DNA of 49,547 nucleotides, taken from NCBI GenBank assembly GCA_946185835.1, contig CAMHKW010000014.1:1-49547 (forward strand). The letters are read 5' to 3'. This stretch comes from an uncultured Bacteroidales bacterium. GTDB taxonomy: Bacteria; Bacteroidota; Bacteroidia; Bacteroidales; Paludibacteraceae. Numbering within the stretch: the stretch's first letter is position 1; every line of letters starts with the position of its first letter. Shown in pieces: positions 25,376 through 33,920 of the stretch. The translations under genes and the position numbers were made by a program. Under the pieces are notes generated by a model. That model was not told where the DNA came from, did no database searches, and was given only the letters and a program-made list of their open reading frames with translations.

Positions 25376-25407
25376 CAAAGTTACTGCTTTCGCTTTAGAT
25401 GAGCAAA
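25376..25407 (-). promoter_or_regulatory. Promoter facing the lipoprotein gene
   Basis: Minus strand: TTTG (25404-25407), 20-base spacer, TAACTTTG (25376-25383). It is about 290 bases from the lipoprotein ATG; the interval 25077-25375 has no convincing gene and could be a long leader or a small RNA. Confidence 0.6.
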
Positions 25408-25445
25408 GCTTGGTAAGGTCCTTTTTCTAAAAAAATCACTTTTTA

Positions 25446-25477
25446 TTTGGTCAAACGAAATATAATACTTACCTTTG
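25446..25477 (+). promoter_or_regulatory. Promoter of the activase-dehydratase operon
   Basis: TTTG at 25446-25449, 20-base spacer, TACCTTTG at 25470-25477. The leader (about 145 bases) is mostly a 23-bp repeat array. Confidence 0.75.
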
Positions 25478-25510
25478 CAGCGCTATTTAATAGAACTATC
25501 AAACACATTT

Positions 25511-25606
25511 TTAGACCGCTACGCTGATAGAAGTTAGAACGCTACGCTGTTAGAAGTTAGACCGCTATGCTGTTAGAAGTTAGAACGCTACGCTGTTAGA
25601 TGTTAG
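25511..25606 (+). repeat. 23-bp family repeat array, locus 9
   Basis: Four tandem units (AGACCGCTACGCTGATAGAA, GAACGCTACGCTGTTAGA and variants) lying in the transcribed leader upstream of the activase ATG. Confidence 0.9.
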
Positions 25607-25629
25607 ACACAATTATAAAGAAAACGAAT

Positions 25630-27399
25630 ATGCAACAACACACCTATTATTTAGGCATTGATATTGGTTCGACGACCATAAAGATGGCTGTTTTGGATGA
25701 GGGTTTGAAGGTATTACAGACCGACTATCGTCGTCATAATGCCAACCCGGCAGCTGTAGGTCGGGATATCCTCAAGAGCTTCAGTGCGGGGCTTGGCGAC
25801 TGCCGTTTTTGTGTCTCGGTGACGGGTTCGGTAGGTATGGGTTATGCCGAGCGTCATGGGGTCCCGTTTGAGCAGGAGGTGATAGCCGCCGCCAAGGTGA
25901 TACGCACATGGTACCCCGACTGCCACACCTTCATCGACATCGGTGGTGAGGATTCGAAGATGATTTTTTTCGAGGAGGGTCGAGTGCCGGACATGCGCAT
26001 GAACGGCAACTGTGCAGGTGGTACCGGTGCTTTTATCGACCAGACGGCGACGTTGCTTGGCGTTAAGACGGAGGATCTCAACCAATTAGCAGAGAAATCG
26101 ACTCAGCTCTACCCTATCGCCTCTCGTTGTGGGGTGTTTTCGAAGACTGACATACAGAACTTGCTAAGCCGCAATGCTCGAAAAGAGGACATCGCCGCCT
26201 CGATGCTTAACGCTGTGGCGATGCAGGTAGTGTCGGCATTGGCACGCGGTGTGATGCCCAAGCCCAAAGCGGTGTTCTGCGGCGGTCCGTTTGCATATAT
26301 ACCAGAGCTTGAACGTCATCTCAAACGCGTACTCAACCTCAGCGATGAGGAGTGTATCGTGCCGCGATATGCGCAGTTTATCCCCGCCATCGGCTGTGCT
26401 ATGCTTGCCAAAGAGCGCGCGGACGGCAGGAGTTACAGCGGCAAAGAGTTGTATAACACCTTGTTCGACACCTCGACAGAGATAGGTTACACCACTTCTT
26501 TGGAGCCTCTTTTTGCTTCGAAAGAAGAATACGAAACCTGGGTAAAGGACAAGACGCGCCGCCAGACGGTAGTCGACAGCACCACTCCTCTCGATCTGAC
26601 AGACCATTATTTCTTGGGTGTGGACTCAGGTAGCACGACGACCAAGCTGGTGATATTAGACAGCCAACAGCGTATCGTGTTCAGCGACTACAGCTACAAC
26701 CATGGTGACAGTCTACGCGCCTTCACGGGAGCGGTGGAGCGTATGCAGATACGTTGCGGCAACATAGGCATCACCGGCAGTTGTGCCACCGGCTATGGTG
26801 AGCAGCTGCTTCGCACCGCCTTCTCTCTCGACTACGGCATAGTAGAGACGATGGCTCATTTCCGCGCTGCCACTAAGGTAGACCCTAAGGTGAGCTTCGT
26901 GCTCGACATCGGGGGGCAGGACATGAAGGCTATCTTTGCCGACAACGGCAGCATCCACCGTATAGAAATCAACGAAGCCTGTTCGTCGGGTTGCGGCTCT
27001 TTCATCATGACGTTTGCCAACCAGTTAGGTTATGACATATCCGACTTCGCTGCCATGTCGTGTTTTGCCAAGCACCCATACGACCTCGGCACACGTTGCA
27101 CGGTGTTCATGAATTCGAAGGTGAAGCAGGCGATGCGTGAGGGTGCGTTGGTAGAAGACATAGCAGCGGGCTTTGCCTATTCGGTGGTGAAAAACTGCCT
27201 ATATAAAGTGCTGAAGCTGCAGTCGACCGACGAGCTTGGCAGTAACATCGTCGTACAGGGCGGCACGATGAAGAACCACGCCGTGGTACGCGCCTTAGAG
27301 AAGATCACAGGTTGCTCGGTATACTTCACTAACATACCGGAGCTGATGGGAGCGTACGGTGCTGCTCTGTATGCACATGCCGCATATAATAAACGCTAA
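25630..27399 (+). CDS. Acyl-CoA dehydratase activase (BadF/HgdC family, two ASKHA domains)
   Basis: Iron-sulfur ATPase that drives electron transfer into a 2-hydroxyacyl-CoA dehydratase, 589 residues from the ATG at 25630. Two tandem ASKHA/BcrAD domains are present: the first with LGIDIGSTTIKMAVLDEG, FIDIGGEDSKM and NGNCAGGTGAF, the second with GVDSGSTTTKLVILD, VLDIGGQDMKA and NEACSSGCGSF. The Cys in CAGGTG and in CSSGCGS are where the family binds its bridging 4Fe-4S cluster. The next gene encodes the dehydratase-like part, 34 bases later. In many anaerobes both parts are one polypeptide of about 1400 residues. The substrate acyl-CoA is unknown. Confidence 0.9.
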   Translation: MQQHTYYLGIDIGSTTIKMAVLDEGLKVLQTDYRRHNANPAAVGRDILKSFSAGLGDCRFCVSVTGSVGMGYAERHGVPFEQEVIAAAKVIRTWYPDCHTFIDIGGEDSKMIFFEEGRVPDMRMNGNCAGGTGAFIDQTATLLGVKTEDLNQLAEKSTQLYPIASRCGVFSKTDIQNLLSRNARKEDIAASMLNAVAMQVVSALARGVMPKPKAVFCGGPFAYIPELERHLKRVLNLSDEECIVPRYAQFIPAIGCAMLAKERADGRSYSGKELYNTLFDTSTEIGYTTSLEPLFASKEEYETWVKDKTRRQTVVDSTTPLDLTDHYFLGVDSGSTTTKLVILDSQQRIVFSDYSYNHGDSLRAFTGAVERMQIRCGNIGITGSCATGYGEQLLRTAFSLDYGIVETMAHFRAATKVDPKVSFVLDIGGQDMKAIFADNGSIHRIEINEACSSGCGSFIMTFANQLGYDISDFAAMSCFAKHPYDLGTRCTVFMNSKVKQAMREGALVEDIAAGFAYSVVKNCLYKVLKLQSTDELGSNIVVQGGTMKNHAVVRALEKITGCSVYFTNIPELMGAYGAALYAHAAYNKR

Positions 27400-27433
27400 C
27401 TAAGTATTCATATTCCACATACCACATTTGCAC

Positions 27434-29908
27434 ATGCTTACATCAGACATACTACAGTCATCAGAATACGAGTCGTCGCTCGAGTTGTGTCAGGGTTGCG
27501 ACAACCACTGCACTGTCAGAGCTTTTAAGTTCACCAACGGCAAGACCTTCTACTCGGGCAATAACTGCGAACGTATCTACAGCAACAGCACCGAGTCGGC
27601 GGTGAAGGGCGTCAACATGTTCGCCGAGAAGCGTCGCCGGTTGTTTTCGTACGCCGCCCGCAAGCCTCAGCCCACCGACCGTCAGCTACCCACCATCGGC
27701 ATCCCACGCGGACTGGGGATATACGAGAACTATCCGTTTTGGAAGACGTTGTTCGACGAGAGCGGGGTGCCGACACGTCTGTCACATAACTCATCGAACA
27801 CGCTCTACGAGAAGGGCATACGCACTATTGTGGCAGATAACATCTGCTTTCCTGCCAAGCTCTTCCATGGTCATGTGATGGATCTTGTGGAGCAGGGTGT
27901 GGACCGTATCTTCTACCCGTGGGTAGTCTTCGAGAAGAAGGAAGATGCCAACTCGAAGAACTCGTTTAACTGCCCTATCGTATCGGGTTATTCTGACGTC
28001 ATCGGCAGTTCTATCAACACCGCGGCGACGTATGGCATCCCATTCGATGCGCCCGTCATCTCGTTCAAAGAAGAGTCGCTGCTCATCAGTTCGTGCACTC
28101 AGTATCTGTGTTCGTTGGGTGTTGACAAGCATGTAGCGACAGAGGCTACTCGCAAAGCTATTGCGGCTCAGGAGGAGTACCTTGAGTGGCTGACGAGGCG
28201 TGCCGAGGAGGTACTTCGTGAGGCACAAGCCGCGTCGCGCATGGTGATACTGCTTGCCGCTCGCCCCTATCATATCGACCCGCTGATAGAGCATAAGATC
28301 TCGTCGGCGATAGCTGACATGGGTATCGACGTGATAACCGAGAACGTAGCGCGTCGTGCCGGGGCGGAGGTGTATGAGCATATCAACGCCCTCTGCCAAT
28401 GGGCATACCCAAATCGTATCTTCAAAGCCGCCCATTTCGTAGCGCGTCATAGCTACCGACAGCTGCATTTAGTAGAGCTCACCTCGTTCGGTTGCGGTCC
28501 GGACGCCTTCATCCTCGATGAGGTACGTCTTATCCTCAACCGCTATGGCAAGAACCTGACGATACTGAAGATCGACGATGTGAATAACATAGGCTCGCTG
28601 AAGCTGCGTGTCCGCAGCTTGGTGGAGAGTGCTTCTCAGGCTGCCGCGACTGCCGACGACAGCGCTCCCGTAGCCAGCGACAAGCCTTGGACTACCCGTG
28701 CTTTTGAAGAAGGCGACCGCGACTTCACCATCATCGCGCCGTTCTTTGCCGAAGGCTACACCGACTATATCCCCGTGGCACTGCGAATGGCAGGCTACAA
28801 GGTGGTGCCGCTGCCGATGGGTTGCCAAGCCGATGCCGAAGAGGGTCTGCGCGTCGCTAACAACGACGTGTGCTACCCTGCCACCATAGTGATAGGCAGC
28901 ATCATGCGCGCACTTAAGAGCGGCAAATACGACCTTAGACACACGGCAGTAGCCATCACTCAGACAGGCGGACAATGTCGAGCTTCGAACTACTACTCGC
29001 TGATAAAAAACGCGATGGTGCGAGCAGGATATAGCGACATACCCGTCATCTCGGTAGCCACAGGAGCGGGTCTGAAAAACACACAACCCGGATTCAGCAT
29101 CGACTGGAAAAAGATGCTGCTGCCGGTGGCTGTGACACTATACTACGCCGATGCGTTGCAGAAGCTATACTACCCCAGCGTAGTAAGAGAGAAGCAGCCG
29201 GGCAAAGCAAAAGAGCTGCTGCACAAATACACCGAACTAAGTTTCCCACTCGTAGAGAAAAGGCAGTATAGGAAGATGCTCAGTCTGCTCGGACAGGCAG
29301 CACACGAGTTTGCCGAAAATATCGAGCGCAAAGAAGTGCCATTGGTAGGCGTGGTGGGAGAGATATACGTCAAATACAACTCGTTCTCGAATAAGAACGT
29401 GGTACAATGGCTTATCGACAAAGGTGTGGAAGTGGTACCGCCAGCTATTACGGGTTTCTTTTCTACCGCTCTGGTTAACAACCATATCAATCGAGAACTG
29501 AACATCCGCACCGACAATCCGCCGCTATGGGCGACAGGTGCCTTACATCGCCTACTCAACTACATCGCCCATCGTTGTGACCGTGCCTGCAACGCCTTCC
29601 CATACTATCGTCCGTTCACCGACATCTTCGACAACGCTCGCTTGTCGCGTAAGGTCATCAATCCGGCAGCGGACTTCGGCGAGGGCTGGTTTCTGCCGGG
29701 CGAGATATGCCATCTTGCCGAAAGCGGAGTGAATAAGATAGTGTCGCTGCAACCCTTCGGCTGCATAGCTAACCACATCATCTCCAAAGGTATAGAGAAG
29801 CGAATAAAAGACACCTACCCTGAGTTGAGTCTGCTGTTTCTCGACTTCGACTCAGGAACTTCGGAAGCCAATGTGCAAAACCGACTGCATTTTATGCTGG
29901 CACAATGA
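27434..29908 (+). CDS. 2-hydroxyacyl-CoA dehydratase-like protein (DUF2229/HgdB-related)
   Basis: Predicted iron-sulfur protein, 824 residues from the ATG at 27434; a TTG two codons earlier is possible. It begins with a Cys-rich motif (LCQGCDNHCTVRAF, then FYSGNNCER), followed by the DUF2229 region (IGIPRGLGIYENYPFWKTLF, DNICFPAKLFHGH) and two HgdB-like segments (SFGCGPDAFILDEV; TQTGGQCRASNYYSLIKNAM). It ends in a third block (LQPFGCIANHIISKG). These are the domains that follow the activase in fused proteins. It is most likely an activase-coupled electron-transfer or dehydratase enzyme of amino-acid or fatty-acid metabolism. The stop codon TGA overlaps the first base of a 23-bp repeat array. 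Confidence 0.88.
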   Translation: MLTSDILQSSEYESSLELCQGCDNHCTVRAFKFTNGKTFYSGNNCERIYSNSTESAVKGVNMFAEKRRRLFSYAARKPQPTDRQLPTIGIPRGLGIYENYPFWKTLFDESGVPTRLSHNSSNTLYEKGIRTIVADNICFPAKLFHGHVMDLVEQGVDRIFYPWVVFEKKEDANSKNSFNCPIVSGYSDVIGSSINTAATYGIPFDAPVISFKEESLLISSCTQYLCSLGVDKHVATEATRKAIAAQEEYLEWLTRRAEEVLREAQAASRMVILLAARPYHIDPLIEHKISSAIADMGIDVITENVARRAGAEVYEHINALCQWAYPNRIFKAAHFVARHSYRQLHLVELTSFGCGPDAFILDEVRLILNRYGKNLTILKIDDVNNIGSLKLRVRSLVESASQAAATADDSAPVASDKPWTTRAFEEGDRDFTIIAPFFAEGYTDYIPVALRMAGYKVVPLPMGCQADAEEGLRVANNDVCYPATIVIGSIMRALKSGKYDLRHTAVAITQTGGQCRASNYYSLIKNAMVRAGYSDIPVISVATGAGLKNTQPGFSIDWKKMLLPVAVTLYYADALQKLYYPSVVREKQPGKAKELLHKYTELSFPLVEKRQYRKMLSLLGQAAHEFAENIERKEVPLVGVVGEIYVKYNSFSNKNVVQWLIDKGVEVVPPAITGFFSTALVNNHINRELNIRTDNPPLWATGALHRLLNYIAHRCDRACNAFPYYRPFTDIFDNARLSRKVINPAADFGEGWFLPGEICHLAESGVNKIVSLQPFGCIANHIISKGIEKRIKDTYPELSLLFLDFDSGTSEANVQNRLHFMLAQ

Positions 29909-29996
29909 GGTTAGACCGCTACGCTGTTAGAGGTTAGACCGCTGCGCTGTTAGATGTTAGACCGCTACGCTGTTAGATGTTAGACCGCCACAATAA
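29905..29996 (+). repeat. 23-bp family repeat array, locus 10
   Basis: Four units (GAGGTTAGACCGCTACGCTG and variants), starting at the dehydratase stop codon and ending 12 bases before the TetR ATG. Confidence 0.9.
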
Positions 29997-30008
29997 TAAC
30001 AAGAAGAG

Positions 30009-30656
30009 ATGGAAAATACAGAAAACATAGTGAAGCCTACAAGTATAGAGCAAGACATCATTCATGCTGCTCAGGCTACTTTTTTAGAGAAGGGTTATGC
30101 CCGCACCACGACAACGGAGATAGCAAGACGTGCAGGCTGCAACCAGTCGCTGGTTCACTACTACTACCGCACCAAGGAGAACCTTTTCAGAGCAGTATTC
30201 CTTACTTTCGTCAACGACATGCTCGAGCAGGTCTTTGTGTATCTTACCGACGAGAGTCTGAGTTTCAACGATAAGGTCAGCCGTACTATCGACATGTATT
30301 TCGACACGCTGATTCGTAATCCTCAGCTTCCGTTCCTCATTCTCAACGAGCTGATTGTCAACCCTGAGCGTCGAGAATACATACGTGAGCACTTCATCAA
30401 AAATCCAAATCGTGCTCTGGCATACATGCATTTCTGCAATGTTGTCAACGATGAGATCCGTCGCGGCGGCATACACCCGATAGAGCCCTTTGACCTGTTG
30501 GTTAACATAGTGTCGCTCACCGCCTCTACTTTCCTCTCGCTACCATTGTACGAAGACCTGCTGCAGAAGAAGTCGTGCGACATCGAGAGTTATATACTTC
30601 ACCGCCGCGAAATCGTCAAAAGCCTCATCATCAACGACCTGAAGACGATGGCATAG
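30009..30656 (+). CDS. TetR/AcrR-family transcriptional regulator
   Basis: Predicted one-component repressor, 215 residues. The N-terminal TetR helix-turn-helix is clear: IIHAAQATFLEKGYARTTTT followed by EIARRAGCNQSLVHYYYRTK and ENLFRAVF (about 18-70). The C-terminal ligand domain (about 80-205) is helical with an aromatic and hydrophobic make-up and no recognisable ligand signature. It follows the activase-dehydratase pair on the same strand after a repeat array; no separate promoter is evident, so it may be cotranscribed and may regulate those genes or an unlinked efflux system. Confidence 0.92.
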   Translation: MENTENIVKPTSIEQDIIHAAQATFLEKGYARTTTTEIARRAGCNQSLVHYYYRTKENLFRAVFLTFVNDMLEQVFVYLTDESLSFNDKVSRTIDMYFDTLIRNPQLPFLILNELIVNPERREYIREHFIKNPNRALAYMHFCNVVNDEIRRGGIHPIEPFDLLVNIVSLTASTFLSLPLYEDLLQKKSCDIESYILHRREIVKSLIINDLKTMA

Positions 30657-30728
30657 GCGTTCGCCGACTGGCGAATAGTGGTAACAATTACTCTATTCCT
30701 AATGTAAGAGCCTTGAAGAAATGAGATA

Positions 30729-30746
30729 GCCTGCATATATGCAGGC
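30729..30746. terminator. Perfect 18-bp palindrome
   Basis: GCCTGCATATATGCAGGC, 73 bases after the TetR stop and 3 bases before the MITE target duplication. Possibly a terminator stem (no T tract) or a protein-binding site. Confidence 0.45.
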
Positions 30747-30752
30747 AGTTAA

Positions 30753-30947
30753 ACCCAAATCGGTCATTAGACCGCAATAGAGTACTTATATAAATTTAAT
30801 TTTACTATTTATTTATAGTTTTATTCTTTTTGGCATCTTTTTGCTTTTCGTTCAGTCATTATGCCCGCATAACTCCTTCACTCAAAATCAAAAATCTGCT
30901 CAAAAATAATATAAACTCTAAAATAAATTCTAATGACCGATTTGGGT
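30753..30947. mobile_element. MITE-like element, 195 bp
   Basis: Perfect 19-bp terminal inverted repeats, ACCCAAATCGGTCATTAGA at 30753-30771 and its reverse complement at 30929-30947, flanked by a TAA direct repeat (30750-30752 and 30948-30950). The interior is AT-rich with no open frame of note. A 3-bp TNA-type target duplication is what IS5/IS1031-group transposases make, so a parent element of that kind elsewhere in the genome is inferred. Confidence 0.85.
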
Positions 30948-31043
30948 TAAACCAATATCAACAAAATGTACTAAACAAGACTCTTCCATAGAGGTGAGGT
31001 TACAAGACTTCTGCACAAAACTTATCCACAGAGCGTGAGCATA

Positions 31044-31094
31044 CAAACAGAGTGTAGTCTGTATCATTCGAGATTTCAGACTACACTCTTGTTT
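31044..31094 (-). terminator. Terminator of the WG-like lipoprotein gene
   Basis: AGAGTGTAGTCTG pairs perfectly with CAGACTACACTCT around a 15-base loop, flanked by AAAC/GTTT, 25 bases past the stop codon. Confidence 0.75.
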
Positions 31095-31118
31095 ATTGCG
31101 GGATTGATGAGAATGGGG

Positions 31119-32018
31119 CTAACGGCTTATGATTTCGCCTTGGGCGTTGATTAAGACCATCGAGTCATAGTCTTTGAGTTGCGCCATAAAAAGCGACTCG
31201 CTGATACCAATGATATCGGCATAGATGGGCAAGGTGATAACGCGTCCGTTGGTGCTCATCAGTCCGTAAAACTCACCTACTCTATACTTCGCATATTTTT
31301 CGTTCTCCACACTACCGGATTCAGGTTCTCCCGTTTCTTTGTTGATATAATTGCTTGGGAAATAGAGGCTCGACACATAGTCTATCACGCGGCTATTGAG
31401 CACATTACCGCTGAAGTCGACTTGCTGTTTGAACTGTCCTTTGGCATAAACCACCGCATATTCACGCGTGAGATTGACGTTATCGTATATCGGTTTGATA
31501 ACCCAATTACCAAGGGTATCGATGACACCTATTTGCTGTTTTTCGTTAGCCACGACACAATGTCCGTTATTAAAGACGAACTCCGTGAGCGAGTTGCCAC
31601 GATACGGATAACGGCAAGGAATGACGAGGTCGCCTTTGCTATTGATAAAACCGACCATGTCGTTCTGCACCACGCCTGCGAGTCCTTCTGAGAAGACCCA
31701 TGCATGCTTGTAGGTGAGGGGCACTACTATCTCGCCGGTGTGGATATTGAAATAACCACGTTTGTCGTCCTTTGCAAACACCGCTAACGAGTCGCGCCCT
31801 GTACAAACCCAGTCGACGGAGATATCCTCGATGAGAGTCTGCCCCGAAGAGGTATTGACCAGACTCTGTTTGTTACCTTGAGTTACCAACGAGATATTCT
31901 CGGAGAGTTCCTCTGATTGCTGTTGCTTGTCGCAAGCGACAAAGAAACAAACTAACGCAGCAGCGAAAAAGACTTTCACTACGCTACAGCAGAAAGAAAA
32001 GTTACGATTTGTTTTCAT
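31119..32018 (-). CDS. WG-repeat-like lipoprotein
   Basis: Predicted lipoprotein, 299 residues; the signal sequence ends in the lipobox CFFVACDKQQ (Cys about 29). The rest consists of WG-type beta repeats: RGYFNIHTGEIVVPLTYKHA, MVGFINSKGDLVIPCRYPY, QIGVIDTLGNWVIKPIYDN and GLMSTNGRVITLPIYADI, each with the pattern of a hydrophobic strand, G, then I-P-x-x-Y. WG repeats are frequent in Bacteroidales envelope and secreted proteins, with no known enzymatic role. It is followed by a clean terminator and preceded by repeats, so it appears monocistronic. Its function is unknown. Confidence 0.85.
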   Translation of the reverse strand: MKTNRNFSFCCSVVKVFFAAALVCFFVACDKQQQSEELSENISLVTQGNKQSLVNTSSGQTLIEDISVDWVCTGRDSLAVFAKDDKRGYFNIHTGEIVVPLTYKHAWVFSEGLAGVVQNDMVGFINSKGDLVIPCRYPYRGNSLTEFVFNNGHCVVANEKQQIGVIDTLGNWVIKPIYDNVNLTREYAVVYAKGQFKQQVDFSGNVLNSRVIDYVSSLYFPSNYINKETGEPESGSVENEKYAKYRVGEFYGLMSTNGRVITLPIYADIIGISESLFMAQLKDYDSMVLINAQGEIISR

Positions 32019-32024
32019 AATATA

Positions 32025-32068
32025 TTAGAAGTTAGACCATTACATTGTTAGATGTTAGAACGCTGCGC
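32025..32068 (+). repeat. 23-bp family repeat, locus 11
   Basis: TTAGAAGTTAGACCATTACA, TTGTTAGATGTTAGAACGCT: about two degenerate units just upstream of the WG-like lipoprotein start. Confidence 0.75.
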
Positions 32069-32106
32069 ATCCGAGTACGCCAATTTGTAATTGGGAGTAT
32101 GCTTTG

Positions 32107-32468
32107 CCGCCGGTTACAAACCGGCGATAATGGACGGAGGCTTTACTTGGATACTGTGCTATTTCTTTGCTGCGGCTTGCAAACCGGCGATAATGGACGG
32201 AGGCTTTACTTGGCGACTGTGCTATTTCTTTGCTGCCGGTTGCAAACCGGCGTTCCTGGTGGGGTGTTGTTGGTGGGGCGTTTATCGCGAGTGGGGGCAC
32301 TCGCGCTCCTGTTTGCCGCCGGTTACAAACCGGCGATAATGGACGGAGGCTTTACTTGGAGACTGTGCTATTTCTTTGCTGCGGCTTGCAAACCGGCGTT
32401 CCCGGTGGGGTGTTGTTGGTGGGGTGTACCCGACGGGGGTGTTGGGTGAGGTGTACCCGACGGGGGTG
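32107..32468 (+). repeat. 63-bp tandem repeat block
   Basis: Copies of a 63-base unit have AAACCGGCG at 32118, 32181, 32244, 32327 and 32390, with the core GATAATGGACGGAGGCTTTA and CTGTGCTATTTCTTTGCTGC. Copies 3 and 5 are followed by GTTCC(T/C)GGTGGGGTGTTGTT, so there is a higher-order duplication. All three plus frames are open over much of it, but the predicted peptides are low complexity. It ends in two GTGTACCCGACGGGGGTGTT units against the folC stop. Confidence 0.9.
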
Positions 32469-33806
32469 TTAAAGGTTTGCAGTACGTCGTTTCCAATAGC
32501 GCAGTGCGTCGCCAACGACGTAGTTGCTGCCGGTGACGAGGACGACATCGTCGTTGCGGCTGTCAGATAGCGCCTGTCGCAGGGCTGCACTGACGGTAGA
32601 GTATGCCAGTCCGTTGTAGCCGAGTGCAGTAGCCCTTTGGCATAGTTCGTCGGCCGGCAAGGCTCTCGGTGTCGATGCCTGCGTGAAGTAATAGTCGGCA
32701 GAATGGACGGGCAAGAGTCGGAGCATAGTGTCGATATCTTTGTCACGTACGATGCCTATCACGATACGCATTCTGGGTTGCCGTTGTGGCATAGTGCCAT
32801 CCAATGGTCGGCACATCCACTGTCTGACCAGTCGCATATACTCATCGGCGAGCTGACTGACGACTTGTTTTATCCCTTGCGGGTTGTGTGCTATGTCACA
32901 AATCAGCAGCGGGCTGTCGTCGAGCACCTGCCATCGTCCATGTAGCCCCGTCATGTCGCACACTTTAGCTAAGGCACTGACTGCAAGTTTCTCGCTAAAG
33001 ATATGGATATTACAGAAATGCTCAAGCACATAGGCAGCAAGCAGTACGGTTCGTATGTTGGCATCTTGATAGCTACCCTTTAGCTGGCACACTATATGCC
33101 AGTTGTTGACAGCCTCGGTCACTTCGTCGGGCATTTGCGAGACAGAGAAGAGGTCGGTGAGTTCCTGTTGCGCTTTCTGTCGGAACACCTCGAGCACCGA
33201 AGTCTCCACTTCGCCTACCACTACCGGCACCCCGTGTTTTATTATCCCTGCCTTCTCGGCAGCTATCTTTTCGATGGTATCACCGAGCAAGTCGGTATGG
33301 TCGAGTCCGATGCCGGTGATGATAGAGAGTTCGGGAGTGATGATATTGGTGGCATCGAGTCTGCCGCCGAGTCCGACTTCGACCACAGCTATATCCACTC
33401 TCTTGTAAGCAAAATAGCTAAAGGCGATAGCCGTCGTCGTTTCGAAGAAAGAGGGTTTGAGTTGTTCGAGCAGTGGCATGTTTTCTTCCACGAACTCAGC
33501 CACTCTGTCGCGTGGCATCTGTCGTCCGTTGACACGAATGCGTTCGGTGAAGTCGACTAAATGCGGCGAGGTATAAAGTCCGACGCGCAAGCCGGCACTA
33601 CTCAGCATGGCGGCGAGCATGTGCGCCGTGCTGCCCTTGCCGTTGGTTCCTGCCACATGTATGGTTTTGAACTTGAGATGGGGGTTACCCAGAGCCTCCA
33701 TCATCTTAAGCATGTTGTCGAGTCCGGGTTTGTAGGCTGACGCTCCCTGCAGATGGAAGACGGGCTGCGAATGATATAGATATTCTATTGCTTGAGTATA
33801 AGTCAT
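32469..33806 (-). CDS. folC: Bifunctional folylpolyglutamate synthase / dihydrofolate synthase
   Basis: Cytoplasmic Mur-ligase-fold enzyme adding glutamate to folates, 445 residues, normal length. The P-loop is HVAGTNGKGSTAHMLAAML at 50-68; next come SPHLVDFTERIRVNG, the EVGLGGRLDATNI block and GLDHTDLLGDTIEKIAAEKA (with GIIKHGVPVV). The late DIAHNPQGIKQV motif starts the C-terminal domain. It may share a transcript with the upstream prmA-mnmE pair, although 114 bases of repeat lie between. Its stop codon lies against the 63-bp repeat block. Confidence 0.95.
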   Translation of the reverse strand: MTYTQAIEYLYHSQPVFHLQGASAYKPGLDNMLKMMEALGNPHLKFKTIHVAGTNGKGSTAHMLAAMLSSAGLRVGLYTSPHLVDFTERIRVNGRQMPRDRVAEFVEENMPLLEQLKPSFFETTTAIAFSYFAYKRVDIAVVEVGLGGRLDATNIITPELSIITGIGLDHTDLLGDTIEKIAAEKAGIIKHGVPVVVGEVETSVLEVFRQKAQQELTDLFSVSQMPDEVTEAVNNWHIVCQLKGSYQDANIRTVLLAAYVLEHFCNIHIFSEKLAVSALAKVCDMTGLHGRWQVLDDSPLLICDIAHNPQGIKQVVSQLADEYMRLVRQWMCRPLDGTMPQRQPRMRIVIGIVRDKDIDTMLRLLPVHSADYYFTQASTPRALPADELCQRATALGYNGLAYSTVSAALRQALSDSRNDDVVLVTGSNYVVGDALRYWKRRTANL

Positions 33807-33807
33807 G

Positions 33808-33920
33808 ATGTAGAAGTTAGAGGTTAGACCGCTATGCTGTTAGAAGTTAGACCGCTGTGCTGTTAGAAGTTAGACCGCTACGCTGTTAGAGGTTAGACCG
33901 CTGTGCTGTTAGAGGTTAGA
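33808..33920 (+). repeat. 23-bp family repeat array, locus 12
   Basis: Five near-perfect tandem units (GTTAGACCGCTGTGCTGTTA, GAAGTTAGACCGCTACGCTG and variants) filling the entire folC-mnmE gap and ending at the mnmE stop codon. Confidence 0.92.

Noticed and set aside
25178..25402. 74-residue plus-strand frame
   Set aside because: AT-rich, overlaps the divergent promoter region and has no protein-like pattern.
31022..31030. Perfect DnaA box TTATCCACA
   Set aside because: Single box without a cluster, AT-rich unwinding region or dnaA/dnaN neighbours, so not an origin.
32045..32472. Open frames in the 63-bp repeat block
   Set aside because: Cys/Ala low-complexity peptides produced by the repeat; no promoter or homology-like features.
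33808..33920. 23-bp arrays as a CRISPR array
   Set aside because: Units follow each other with no unique spacers, and no cas genes are present.
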